DNA from: UBA10649 sp963700255
GTDB taxonomy: Bacteria; Actinomycetota; Actinomycetes; S36-B12
NCBI GenBank assembly: GCA_963700255.1
Contig: CAVOWW010000012.1
Coordinates: 1 to 64,000, forward strand
DNA: 64,000 bases
Direction of reading: 5' to 3'
This document shows positions 1 to 11,102 of this stretch, in pieces. The notes under the pieces are model-generated. The model saw only the letters and a program-made list of their open reading frames with translations, was not told where the DNA came from and ran no database searches. The stretch's first letter is position 1. Each line of letters opens with the position of its first letter. The position numbers were made by a program, and so were the translations under genes.

Positions 1-12
1 GGGCATGCAGAA

Positions 13-40
13 GGGCGGGACTCCCTGTGGAGTCCCGCCC
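13..40 (-). terminator. groEL transcription terminator hairpin
   Basis: A perfect 12-bp inverted repeat (arms 13-24 and 29-40, 4-base loop) lies 18 bases beyond the groEL stop codon. The stem is almost all G/C. The T-tract on the groEL strand is weak, as is common in actinobacterial terminators. Confidence 0.75.
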
Positions 41-58
41 CTCGCTGACTGCGCTGGA

Positions 59-1695
<1,637 letters not shown>

Positions 1696-1745
1696 GGGGC
1701 CTGTTCCTCCGGGAACGTCCGTGGGGATTATCACTCGTGGGTGCC

Positions 1746-1789
1746 GAGTGCTAACGAAAAAGTTAGCACTCGGTCACTGAGAGTGCAAA
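1746..1789. promoter_or_regulatory. CIRCE operator with three half-sites (HrcA)
   Basis: Three 9-bp CIRCE half-sites are stacked: GAGTGCTAA at 1746-1754 (perfect), TTAGCACTC at 1763-1771 (perfect) and GAGTGCAAA at 1781-1789 (one mismatch). The second and third have the canonical 9-base spacer. The first and second form a further 12-bp perfect inverted repeat with a 6-base spacer. The element sits about 50-95 bases upstream of groEL. Confidence 0.85.
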
Positions 1790-1793
1790 CCCG

Positions 1794-3029
1794 CTACCCC
1801 TGCGCGATCGTCGCCTCTGCCGCCTGCTTCGCGAGGCGGAAGGCCTGCTTCGCGGGCGTCGCCGCCGGACCGCTCGTCGTCGCCGTCCAGGCGGTGGCAT
1901 AGGGGGCCCACAGGGCCGCGGCCTGCGGCAGGTTCGGCATGGTGACCCCGTCCGCGCCGGCGTTGCCGATCGCCCGGATGCGGCCACCGCCGGTCGGCAC
2001 GGTGGCCGCCGCATCGGTGTTCGCCGGGAACCAGCTGGACGCGTTCGCCAGGGCCAGCTGCGCCCGGGGCCGGGCCATGAGCCGGCCCACGAGCTTGGCG
2101 GCCTCCTCCCCTACGCCGTGCTTCTCCGCATACCGGGTGAGCATGAAGCCGTGCACCGTCAGGAGCGGCACCGCCTTGATCCCGGCCTTGACCGGCGGCA
2201 CCGTCCCGATCCGGTAGGGGAAGTCGAGGGCGAGCAGGTAGGCGAGGTCCTCGGGTCCGGCGAGGAAGAAGGGCGACTTGGCGTTCGCGAAGACCTTCCG
2301 CGCCCGCTCCGCCGTGAGGGTCGAGTCGATCAGGCCGGATGCGTTCCAGGCATCGATCTGGCCGGAGTTCTTGCGCAGCTTCTTGCTGGCCAGCCCCACG
2401 TCCTGCGGATCCAGCGCCCCACCCTGGCCGCGCCCGAAGAGGTAGCCGCCCACGCCGCTGAACAGCGGGTACGTCGACCAGGGCGACGTCCCCTCGCTCT
2501 GGGGGAGGGCGAAGGGCACCCGGATCGTCTTGTCCTTCTTGAGCTTGAGGGCGAGCTCGCTCAGGGCGGTGAACGTGGCGGGCTGCTGGGGCACGAGCTT
2601 CGTGTTCGTGATGAGGGCGAGGTTGCTGATCTGCACGGGGACGCCGTAGCGCGCGCCGGCCACGTTCGATCCGACCAGGACGTTGGGACGGAACTTCGCC
2701 CGCAGCTTCTTGGTCAGCCGCACCGGCACGATCGTCTCGGCGGAGGCGAGCTCTCCGGTCCAGGCGAGATCGCCCCAGATGACGTCGGGGGCGTCAGCCG
2801 GCCCGACGGCGGCGAGCTCCGCCCGGACGGTGGCCGGGTCCTTCGTCACCACGGTGACCGGTGTGCCCTTGTACCCGTTCGCGGTGAGCTGCTGGATCAC
2901 CGGCGCATGCACCGGATCGGCCCAGACGACGATGGCGTCCGCGGCCTGGGCGGCGGGCGCGGCAATGACCCCTGCGGCAACCACGGCCGCCGCAGTCGCG
3001 CAAGCCAGTGCTCGTGTCATCCCGCGCAC
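1794..3029 (-). CDS. malE: Maltose/maltodextrin-binding protein paralogue, distal gene of the mal operon
   Basis: Extracellular solute-binding protein of the MalE family, 411 aa from a GTG at 3029 that has GAAGGA about 8 bases upstream (an ATG at 3020 is the alternative). The N-terminus is a Sec signal (MTRALACATAAAVVAAGVIA then APAAQA) with a signal-peptidase-I type AQA|AD cleavage site and no lipobox cysteine. The mature part shares many blocks with the paralogue at 11103-12335: NGYKG, APDV, YGVPV, LALITN, YPLFSGVGGYLF and HGFMLT. It lies 79 bases after the secreted amylase gene, so it may be co-transcribed as a second receptor. Gram-positive receptors are normally lipid-anchored, so the missing lipobox is odd. 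Confidence 0.85.
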   Translation of the reverse strand: MRGMTRALACATAAAVVAAGVIAAPAAQAADAIVVWADPVHAPVIQQLTANGYKGTPVTVVTKDPATVRAELAAVGPADAPDVIWGDLAWTGELASAETIVPVRLTKKLRAKFRPNVLVGSNVAGARYGVPVQISNLALITNTKLVPQQPATFTALSELALKLKKDKTIRVPFALPQSEGTSPWSTYPLFSGVGGYLFGRGQGGALDPQDVGLASKKLRKNSGQIDAWNASGLIDSTLTAERARKVFANAKSPFFLAGPEDLAYLLALDFPYRIGTVPPVKAGIKAVPLLTVHGFMLTRYAEKHGVGEEAAKLVGRLMARPRAQLALANASSWFPANTDAAATVPTGGGRIRAIGNAGADGVTMPNLPQAAALWAPYATAWTATTSGPAATPAKQAFRLAKQAAEATIAQG

Positions 3030-3108
3030 AGCAGTGTCCTTCCCTCGAGTCCGTGGGATTGATGGTAGACGGCAGGGCCCGGGGCCACGACTCGCCGCGG
3101 CGGCACGA

Positions 3109-5233
3109 CTAGAGGAACGGGGCGACTCGCACGCGAAGAGGGGACGCTGACGCCTGCTGCCCGACGATGTCGGTCACCACGGCTGCCATCTCCGCGGTCC
3201 CCTTGGCGGGCGGCACGAACACTCGGAAGGGTCGGGCGTCGTCCGTGCCGACGACCCGCCATGGTCCCCCTGGCCGGCGCATCACGAAGGTGACCGTCGA
3301 CGGGTCGGTGCCCGGCACCGTCGCACTGAGCCGGTACTTGCCCGTGATGAAGTCCTTCGCCACGCGCACCGAGACCGAGGGCGCCCCCGGCTGGGGCAGG
3401 CGTGCCACCGCCTGCAGGACGAGGGATGACCGCGCGGGCACGCTGACGGACAGCGCACCCGTGCCGTCCGACCGCGTCGCTGCCCCGCCCAGGAGCGGCG
3501 ACCACGCTGAGTTCGGGGTGGAGGTGGGCACCAGCACGGTGGCGGCGGTGTCCGCGGAGTTGAACGCCACCACGTACTCCCGCAGGTCCTGTCCATCGAT
3601 GCGGCTGGCCGCGAAGACCGAGTCCTTGCCGTACCTGGGGATCATTGCGCCGCTGGCGAGTGCCGGGTGCTTCGCCCGAAGCGCCGCGAGCTCCTTCAGC
3701 CGGGCCTCGATCGCCGTCGACTCGTCGAACGACGAGCCGGCTGCCCACTGGCGGCGTCCCGATGCGCTCCTCCCGCTGCCACTCGGACACCTGGGTCGGG
3801 AACATGTCCTGGCGCGCGTTCTTGTCCGTCCCGTCACCCGATCCGGTCATGCCGACCTCGTCGCCGTAGTAGACGACGGGCACGCCGCGGGTCAGGTAGA
3901 GCAGGTCGTGCGCCAGCAGGGCGCGCTCGAGCAGCGGCTGCCCCTGAGCCTGGGTCTCCGTGGTGAGGAAGAAGCCGATGCGCCCCATGTCGTGGTTGCC
4001 CAGGAACGTCGTCAGCCCGTAGGCGTTCGTCGTGGGCGACGTGTAGTAGTCGTCCTCGTCGAACAACGCCGCCAGGCTGGCGCCCGAGGCCCTGCCCGTG
4101 ACGTAGTTCTTCGCCGACTGCTGGAACGGGAAGTCCAGGACGGACGGGAGCTGCCGGGCCAGCATCATCTCCGACAGCTGGGCCGCGTCGGTGTACCAGA
4201 TCTCGCCGAAGCTGGTGAACGACGGCTTGCCTGCGGCGACGGCCGCCTGCTGCACCCGCGGGAGCCACCGTCCGAAGAAGTACGGGTCGACGTGCTTGGC
4301 GGTGTCGATCCGGAAGCCATCGACCCCGTACTTCGTGATCCAGTCACCGTACGCATCGGCCAGCGCACGCACGACGGTCCAGTCCTCGGTCATGAGGTCG
4401 TCGAGTCCGTAGAAGTCGCCGTCCATCTCGCAGCGGCCGACGCAGCTGCCCCAGGCGATGTCGCCGCGGTTGTGGTAGCGGGTCACCTCGTTGAGGACGG
4501 CCGGCGCCTTCACCCCCCGGAGCTGCTCCGGCACGGTGGGCGTCTTGGCGAAGCTGCGCCGCGCCGAGAGCCGGGGGAACGCCGTTCCGGCCGTGTAGGA
4601 CCACGGGTTGAACACGCGTCCCGCGGCAGTGCGGTAGGGGGCCTTTCCGATCGGCACGTAGGCGTTGCCCTGCGGATAGGAGATGACGTCGGCGGTGTGG
4701 TTGACCACGACGTCGAGGAACACCTTCAGGCCGAGGCTCTTCGCACAGGTCATGAACGCGGCGAACTCAGCCTCGCTGCCGAGGTGCGGGTCCGGTCGCG
4801 TGAGGTCGAGGAACCAGTAGCCGTGGTACGCGGCGCTTGATCCCTGCACCGTGCGCTGGACGAACGGCGGGGTGACCCATACGGCGGTGAACCCGAGTCG
4901 CTTGATCCGGGCCAGCCCGTCGTCGGCCGGATCGGACGCATCGCATCGTCCGGTCAGCCCGGCCAGGTCACCGCCGTGGTAGTACGCGTTGGACGACGGG
5001 TCGAAGCCCGTCGTCGCGAGCGGTCCGACCTGTCCACCCGTGTTGTTGGCCGGATCACCGTCGCGATAGCGGTCGGTCATGACGAAGTAGAAGGTGTCCG
5101 CCGCGATGGGCGAGCGGAGGGACGGCGTGGCCAGGGCCCCGAAGCCGCTGTCGGCGGCGGCGGACCCGATCGCCGTGCTGGCGACCAGGCCCGCCACCGC
5201 GAGCCCGACGACGAGGGGCCTACCGAAGCGCAA
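3109..5233 (-). CDS. Secreted GH13 alpha-amylase, one frameshift
   Basis: Starch-degrading glycoside hydrolase of about 708 aa once one extra base near 3751-3757 is removed (frame changes after EERIGT, resuming at QWAAGSSFDES). A TTG start at 5231-5233 overlaps the malK stop and yields a signal peptide (RFGRPLVVGLAVAGLVAS, cut near SAAA). GH13 motifs: DVVVNH (region I), DGFRIDTAKHVD (region II, catalytic nucleophile Asp), FGEIW (region III, acid/base Glu) and FLGNHD (region IV, transition-state Asp). The C-terminal third holds the amylase beta-sandwich and a further beta-rich region. It would act outside the cell, producing maltodextrins for the adjacent importer. The frameshift, if real, would remove everything after the catalytic barrel. 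Confidence 0.88.
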
Positions 5234-6404
5234 GGCCCGATTCCAGGTCGAAGAAGTGCATGCGGACCGGGTCCACGTGGATCTGGATCGGCTCTCCCGT
5301 GGGGTACTGGCGCCGTGGCGGGAAGATCGCCGTCCCCTGGATGTCGATCGTCTCTCCCAGTCGGGCCACCTCGGCCTCCGCCTCACGGGCGAGACCGCTG
5401 CCGAGCCGTGCCTCGTCGACAGGCACGCCCTCGAGCGCGAACGTGACGTGCGCTGACGGCCCGAGCGCCTCCGCGAGCACCACCGTGGCGTTCAGGCTCG
5501 CGAGCCCCTCGCGGGGGTCGGCGTGGATGTCCTCGGCCCGCACCCCGACGATGATCTCCTGGTTGTTCCGCTCCCTCAGCGGCGGACGACGATCGAGCAC
5601 CTCGCTCGGAAGCGGGATCTCCTGCGAACCGACCTTCAGCCGGCCCGCGTCGCCCTCGATCATGAGACCGGCGTGGAACAGGGTCATGGGGGGCGTCCCG
5701 ATGAATCCCGCGACGAAGACGTTGTCCGGGTTGTCGTACAGGGCCTGCGGTGCGTCGACCTGCTGGAGCTCACCGAGGCGCAGCACCGCCACCCGATGAC
5801 CCATGGTCATCGCCTCGACCTGGTCATGCGTGACGTAGACCGTCGTCGTCCCCATCTGACGCTGCAGCGACGCGATCTCCGCGCGCATCTGGACGCGCAG
5901 CTTCGCGTCGAGGTTCGACAGTGGCTCGTCCATCAGGAACAGCTCGGCGTCGCGCACGATGGCACGGCCCATCGCGACGCGCTGACGCTGTCCGCCTGAC
6001 AGCTGCTTGGGCCGCCGGTCGAGCATGGATGTCAGGTCGAGGAGGCTGCCCGCCTTCTTGACCTTGTCCGCGATCGTCTGCTTCGGCTCATGCCTGAGCG
6101 CCAGGCCGAATCCGATGTTCTCCCCCACGGTCATGTGCGGGTAGAGCGCGTAGCTCTGGAACACCATGGCGATGTTGCGATCCCTGGGGGACACGTCGTT
6201 GACCACTCGGTCTCCGATCGTCACCGTCCCATCGGTGATGTCCTCGAGGCCGGCGACCATGCGCAATGCGGTGGTCTTGCCGCACCCGGACGGACCGACG
6301 AGGACGAGGAACTCACCATCCTCGACGTCGAGAGAGAGGTCCTTCACGGCATGGAAGCCGTTGTCGTAGACCTTGTCGACATCGGTCAGAACCAGTTCCG
6401 CCAT
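5220..6404 (-). CDS. malK: Maltodextrin ABC transporter ATPase (MalK/MsiK type)
   Basis: Nucleotide-binding subunit, 394 aa, energising the MalF-MalG channel at the inner face of the membrane. Walker A GPSGCGKTT is at residues 37-45, the ABC signature LSGGQ near 135-139, Walker B LFLMDEP with D-loop NLD follows, and H-loop THDQ is present. The C-terminal third is the TOBE/OB regulatory domain of the MalK class. Its ATG at 6404 is preceded by GGAAGGTG and lies 2 bases after the stop of the upstream GH13 gene. The downstream amylase start overlaps its stop. Confidence 0.93.
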   Translation of the reverse strand: MAELVLTDVDKVYDNGFHAVKDLSLDVEDGEFLVLVGPSGCGKTTALRMVAGLEDITDGTVTIGDRVVNDVSPRDRNIAMVFQSYALYPHMTVGENIGFGLALRHEPKQTIADKVKKAGSLLDLTSMLDRRPKQLSGGQRQRVAMGRAIVRDAELFLMDEPLSNLDAKLRVQMRAEIASLQRQMGTTTVYVTHDQVEAMTMGHRVAVLRLGELQQVDAPQALYDNPDNVFVAGFIGTPPMTLFHAGLMIEGDAGRLKVGSQEIPLPSEVLDRRPPLRERNNQEIIVGVRAEDIHADPREGLASLNATVVLAEALGPSAHVTFALEGVPVDEARLGSGLAREAEAEVARLGETIDIQGTAIFPPRRQYPTGEPIQIHVDPVRMHFFDLESGLALR

Positions 6405-6406
6405 GA

Positions 6407-8251
6407 CTACACACCTTCCATTCGCCACACGCCAGCACCCGCTGACGGGACATCGATGACAACCTGATCGGCCACGACCTCCGCGGAGAAGCCGAACAAG
6501 TGATGGACCGCCTGCGCGTTCAGGTCGGCTAGCCGGAGTCGCACGGGCTCCGACTGGTTGCGGGCCACGACGACGAGCACCTTCTCGCCCGGGGCCTCGC
6601 GCACGAACGCCAGCGTCTCCGCTCCCACATGCAGCCAGCGCAGGCCCCCGGTGGCGAGCGCTGTGCTCGAGCGTCGGATGGCGAGGAGCCCCTGGTAGGC
6701 GTCGAGAGTCGAGAGATCCCATGCATCAGGGTCATTCCACGGGAACGGTGTGCGTGAGTCCTCGCCCCACCGGCCGGTCGAGCCGATCTCGTCGCCGGCA
6801 AACACCATCGGCACGCCCGGCAGTCCGATCGCCATGGCGAGAGCGGCGACCTGACGTTCGTGCGAGCCCACGACGGTGCGGATGCGGGCAGTGTCATGGC
6901 TGCTGAGGATGTTCCAGCTCGCCAGCAGCGATCGCCAGGGGATGCGCGCATGAAACGCCCGCAGCGAGGCAACGGCCTGCTGTCCGGAGATCACGGGCAC
7001 CTCGACGGGCAGTCCCATGAAGGTCTCATGGAAATCCGGGCCGCGCAGCCAGCACCACACCTGTCGAGTGAATCCGGCGTAGTTCATGGTTCCATGCCAG
7101 CCATCGCCGAGCAGGTCGCCGCTTGCATCGTGTCCGTGCTCTGCGACGAGCAGGACGTCACTCCGCTCACGGGCCATGGCCTCCCGCACGTCCTTGGCGA
7201 ACTCGTGCGTCACGTCGATCGAGCCCATGCGGCCGGCCATGTTCGCGACGTCGACGCGCCACCCGTCGAGCCCCGATGCTCCGCGCAGCCACGACCGGAC
7301 CGGAGCATCCTCGTCCGCCACGAGGGCTCCGCGCAGGCGCCCACTCGTGTGGTCGAACTTGGGGAGCGTCGGCACGTTGAACCAGCACTCGTACCCGTGG
7401 GCGAGGTCCGGATCGAAGCGGAAGAAGTCGCGCTCGGGCGCAGTGGGATCCTGGGCACGCAGGAACCAGTCGTGGGTGCGCCCGCAGTGGTTGAGGGTGA
7501 TGTCGCCCACGACCCGGACTCCCCTTGCGTGCGCATCCGCCACGAGCCTGACGAGCGCGGAGTCGCCGCCCAGCAGCGGATCGACCTCGTGGAACGACGA
7601 CGCGTCGTAGCGATGGGTCGACTCAGCGGGAAAGACAGGGGTCATGTACAGCACGTCAGCGCCGAGACCGGTGATGTGATCGAGATGGTCGCGCACCCCG
7701 TCGAGATCGCCCCCGAAGTACTCCCTGGCCGTGTTCGGCGAACGGCCTTCGGGCTTGTCGGTCCACGCCCTCGGCACCGCCCACGAGGGCAGGTCAACGC
7801 CCTCAGGCGCGACCGCCGCGGCCCCGTCATCCCCACGGGATCGTGCGAAGCGGTCGGGGAACACCTGGTAGACGACCGACGAGTAGGCCCAGTCGGGTGG
7901 CGGCTCGGTCGCACTGATGACGAAGTCCGTGGCGTCAGGAACGTCGTAGTCCACGAGGCCACCAGCTGTCAGCCATGCGAAGTCGAATGCTCCTCCGACG
8001 AGCAGCCAGCGGTAATGGGTCTCGACGTTGCGCACGACGACCTGGGCCACCCACCAGACATCAGCACCCTCCGACTCGCCGACCACGGCGTCGACGACGA
8101 GAGGCTCTCCGTCGCGCACGGTGCGGAGGACGACCTGCGCAGGCTGATGGTCCCTGTGCGTGCGCAGGCGCAGCGTCAGAGTCTCGCCGAGTCGGGGCGA
8201 GACACTCGACACATACAGCCGCGAGCCGTCGTGGTGGACCGTCAGGGACAT
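6407..8251 (-). CDS. Intracellular GH13 alpha-glycosidase (neopullulanase/cyclomaltodextrinase-like)
   Basis: GH13 enzyme of 614 aa without a signal peptide, expected to cut imported maltodextrins in the cytosol. The N-terminal ~125 residues form a beta-sandwich domain of the CBM34-like type seen in neopullulanase relatives (residues VETHYRWLL, DYDVPDATDFVI). Barrel motifs: VVYQVFPDRF, GDITLNHCG (region I), DGWRVDVANMAG (region II, Asp nucleophile), LLVAEHGHD (region III, Glu) and LSSHDTARI (region IV). It sits between malG (11 bases upstream) and malK (2 bases downstream), clearly in the operon. Exact substrate (maltodextrin, pullulan or cyclodextrin) cannot be read from the sequence. Confidence 0.88.
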   Translation of the reverse strand: MSLTVHHDGSRLYVSSVSPRLGETLTLRLRTHRDHQPAQVVLRTVRDGEPLVVDAVVGESEGADVWWVAQVVVRNVETHYRWLLVGGAFDFAWLTAGGLVDYDVPDATDFVISATEPPPDWAYSSVVYQVFPDRFARSRGDDGAAAVAPEGVDLPSWAVPRAWTDKPEGRSPNTAREYFGGDLDGVRDHLDHITGLGADVLYMTPVFPAESTHRYDASSFHEVDPLLGGDSALVRLVADAHARGVRVVGDITLNHCGRTHDWFLRAQDPTAPERDFFRFDPDLAHGYECWFNVPTLPKFDHTSGRLRGALVADEDAPVRSWLRGASGLDGWRVDVANMAGRMGSIDVTHEFAKDVREAMARERSDVLLVAEHGHDASGDLLGDGWHGTMNYAGFTRQVWCWLRGPDFHETFMGLPVEVPVISGQQAVASLRAFHARIPWRSLLASWNILSSHDTARIRTVVGSHERQVAALAMAIGLPGVPMVFAGDEIGSTGRWGEDSRTPFPWNDPDAWDLSTLDAYQGLLAIRRSSTALATGGLRWLHVGAETLAFVREAPGEKVLVVVARNQSEPVRLRLADLNAQAVHHLFGFSAEVVADQVVIDVPSAGAGVWRMEGV

Positions 8252-8261
8252 GATGCGACCG

Positions 8262-9162
8262 CTAGCCCTTGACCGCGCCCTGGGTCAAGCCACCGACGAT
8301 GAACTTCTGCAGGAACTGGAAGAGGATGACGACGGGAATCGCAGCCAGCAGGGCACCCGCTGCGAACGGCCCCCAGTTCTCCGAGTACTGCTCGCCGATG
8401 AACTGCTGCAGGCCGACTGCCAGCGTGAGGTTCTCGGGGGTCTGCAGCAGGGCGCTGGCGATGATGAACTCGTTGATGGTGAAGATGAAGCTGAGGAGCC
8501 CCACGACGGCGAGCACGGGAGCCGCGAGAGGCAGGATGACGCCCCAGAAGATCTGGCCGTGGCTGGCCCCGTCGACCTTGGCGGACTCATCGATCTCCAT
8601 GGGGATCGTGTCGAAGAAGCCCTTGATCAGCCAGGCGTTCACGCCCATCGCGCCACCGAGGTACACGAGAGTCAGCCCGATGAGGGAGTCGAGCCCGATG
8701 CCGGCGAACGCGTCCGAGATCTGGGCCATGATCAGGTAGATGGCCACCAGTGCGAGGAACTGCGGGAACATCTGGACGAGGAGCAGGAACACGAGGCCCA
8801 CCTTGCGGCCCTTGAAGCGGAAGCGACTGAAGGCGTAGGCGGCTCCGGCAGCGATGATGACCGTTGTGATCGCCGTGACTGACGCCACGAGCATCGTGTT
8901 CAGGTACCAGCGCGGATAGGGCTGATCCGGGTTCGTGAGCAGCTGATCGAAGTTGGCCAGGGTCGGATTCTGCGGGATCAGGTTGCCACTGCTGATCGTC
9001 GCGTCCTGGGTGAAGGCCGCAGAGACCACCCACAGCACGGGGATGAGCGCGAAGGCCACCGCCAGCAGTGCGACCAGATGCCGCCAGCCGTACGCCCGCA
9101 ACCACTTGCCGAACGACATTCGCCGCTTGTGCGGTGGCGGGGAGCTCGGTGACCGTCGCCAT
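8262..9162 (-). CDS. malG: Maltodextrin ABC transporter permease MalG, N-terminal frameshift
   Basis: Six-helix inner-membrane permease, about 299 aa as reconstructed. The EAA coupling loop reads EIDESAKVDGASHGQIFWGV. Two starts compete. ATG 9162 has a good GGAGGTG site and lies 2 bases after the malF stop, the same spacing as in other pairs of this operon, but needs one extra base between about 9121 and 9160 to be removed (frame then reads PHKRRMSFGKWLRAYGWR, a natural basic cytoplasmic N-terminus). ATG 9119 is in frame without correction but has no ribosome binding site. I favour 9162 with an indel. The remainder has the usual length and hydrophobic pattern. Confidence 0.85.
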
Positions 9163-9164
9163 GA

Positions 9165-10980
9165 CTATCGCACCTCCGTCAGCGCCTTGGAGCGCGAGAA
9201 CGTGATCGCCGAGATGGTCCCGACGATCAGGAAGATGAAGATCGAGATCGCGCTTGCCAGGCCGTAGTCATTGCCCTCTCCAGCCGAGAATGCGATCTTG
9301 TACGTGTAGCTGATCAGGATGTCAGTGGCACCGGCCACCTCGGAGTTCTCCATCGCCGGCCCACCACCTGTCAGCAGGTAGATGTTGTTGAAGTTGTTGA
9401 AGTTGAACGCGAACGAGGCGATGAGCAGTGGGGTGAGCGCCACCAGCAGAAGCGGCATGTTCACCATGCGCCAGATCTGGAAGTTTCGGGCACCATCGAC
9501 CCTCGCCGCCTCTTGGAGCTCGGCTGGGATGGCCTGCAGCGCACCCGTGCTCACCAGGAACATGTAGGGATACCCCAGCCAGAGGTTGACCAGCAGGATG
9601 CTGACCTTCGCCCAGAACGGGTCGAACAACCAGGGGATGTTCCAGCCCGTCACGGCATTCAACGCGCCGAAGTCGTCGTTGAGCAGTCCCGCCCAGACCA
9701 GGATCATCAGGAACGCCGGGATCGCGTACGGGATCACGAGCAGCGAGCGGTAGAGCCGCTGCCCGTGCATCCCCGGCTTGTTCAGGACAACCGCGAGGCT
9801 GAGTCCGAGGACGAAGGTCAGGAGCACGCTCAGCACTGCGTAGATGAACGTCCAGATGAAGACGAAGAAGAACGGCTCGCGGATCTGGGGATCGGTGAAC
9901 ACGCTCGTGAAGTTCTGCAGCCCGATGTACTCCCGCCACCCCGGTACCAGGTTGTCGGCCGGGTCCGTCTGGTTCACGTAGTTGCCCTCGCCGCTGTCGA
10001 CGTAGGTGACGCCCGTGGTGACGGACGTGAACGTGTCGGTCGCCTCGTCGTACTCGAGCGTCGGGACCAGCTCCAGAGCCGTGGTGAAGCCCTGAGGGGT
10101 GATGAGACCACCCTGCGGCCCCGGGACCGCTATCTCCTGGAGCTGGGCCTCGTAGGCCGACAGCTCGTTCTCCGGGATCGTCGTGAATCCGGTCGCCCCC
10201 ACGACCGTGTCGAACTCGTCGCGCTGCACATCCGTGGGCGCGAGCTCGGTGAGCCCTGCACTGGTGCCGACGTAGGTGGGGGGCAGGTCGGATGCCGGCG
10301 TGGCGACATCGGCGCTGGGCGAGGCCGACGCCGACGCCTCCGGCGCAGCCGACTCCCCGCCGAACTCCTCCGGCGCAGCCGACTCCCCACCGAACTCCTC
10401 CGGCGCAGCCGACTCCCCACCGAACTCCTCCGGCGCAGCCGACTCCCCACCGAACTCCTCCGGCGCAGCCGACTCCCCACCGAACTCCGTCTCGGCTCCC
10501 GCGCCCACCGTCGGCTGGCGTCTCCTCCAGGGGCACCTCCTCCGTGACCTGGGGCGTGAGGAGGAGGACAAGGTCGCCGGTCTCGTTGACGGCGGGGACC
10601 ATGTCATAGCTCACCGAGTTGTCCGACTCGGCAACGCTGTCCTTGATGATGGTGTTGATGGCCTCGGGCTTCGTGCCGATGTTGCCCGTCGAGTAGTTGG
10701 TGAAGGCGATCGACACGTTGTAGAGGATCGGCACGATCTGGAAGGCGGTCAGGAAGATCGCCCCGATGATCACGTACTTGGCCGGGATGAAGCGCTTGGT
10801 CAGCAGCAGGTAGTCGAGGGCGACGAGGGCGACGACGACGAAGACGAGCATCGCCCAGGACCCGTTGGTGATCATCGAGGGGATACCCCAGATGACGAGG
10901 GCGTTGACCAGCCCGAGGAAGACGATCTTGACGATCAGCGCCGGGGTGCCACCAAAACGGGCAATGAGTCTCTGAAGCAC
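9165..10980 (-). CDS. malF: Maltodextrin ABC transporter permease MalF with repeat-containing outer loop, one frameshift
   Basis: Permease of about 604 aa after removing one extra base near 10512-10517. The first ~110 residues give several membrane helices (LVFVVVALVALDYLLL, IIGAIFLTAFQIVPILY). A large extracytoplasmic loop of roughly 150 residues follows, corresponding in position to the MalF P2 loop, then the core permease helices and EAA loop (ELQEAARVDGARNFQIWRMV). Inside the loop are five copies of the decapeptide EFGGESAAPE, followed by an Ala/Ser/Pro-rich linker. The frameshift lies just before the repeats. Co-transcribed with malE upstream (a 14-bp hairpin lies between) and malG downstream. 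Confidence 0.88.
10341..10490 (-). repeat. Five tandem 30-bp repeats inside malF
   Basis: Five consecutive 30-bp units start at 10341, 10371, 10401, 10431 and 10461. They are nearly identical: one base differs in the first unit, and the last two bases differ in the final unit. The period is a multiple of three and encodes the acidic decapeptide EFGGESAAPE in the predicted extracytoplasmic loop of MalF. Near-identity implies recent expansion by slippage. Confidence 0.95.
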
Positions 10981-11047
10981 GTGTCCTCGATCTCGGTTCT
11001 ACGGACGGTCAGGTTGCGCGCCGGATCGTGACCGGCAGCAAACCGGG

Positions 11048-11081
11048 TGTGGGTCCCCCGCAACTAGGCGGGGGACCCACA
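11048..11081 (-). terminator. Intercistronic hairpin between malE and malF
   Basis: A perfect 14-bp inverted repeat (arms 11048-11061 and 11068-11081, 6-base loop) sits between the malE stop and the malF start. It could be a partial terminator or an mRNA 3' stabiliser that raises the amount of binding protein over permease, a common arrangement in mal-type operons. Confidence 0.7.
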
Positions 11082-11102
11082 CAGATCCGGCTCTCGCGAC
11101 TA

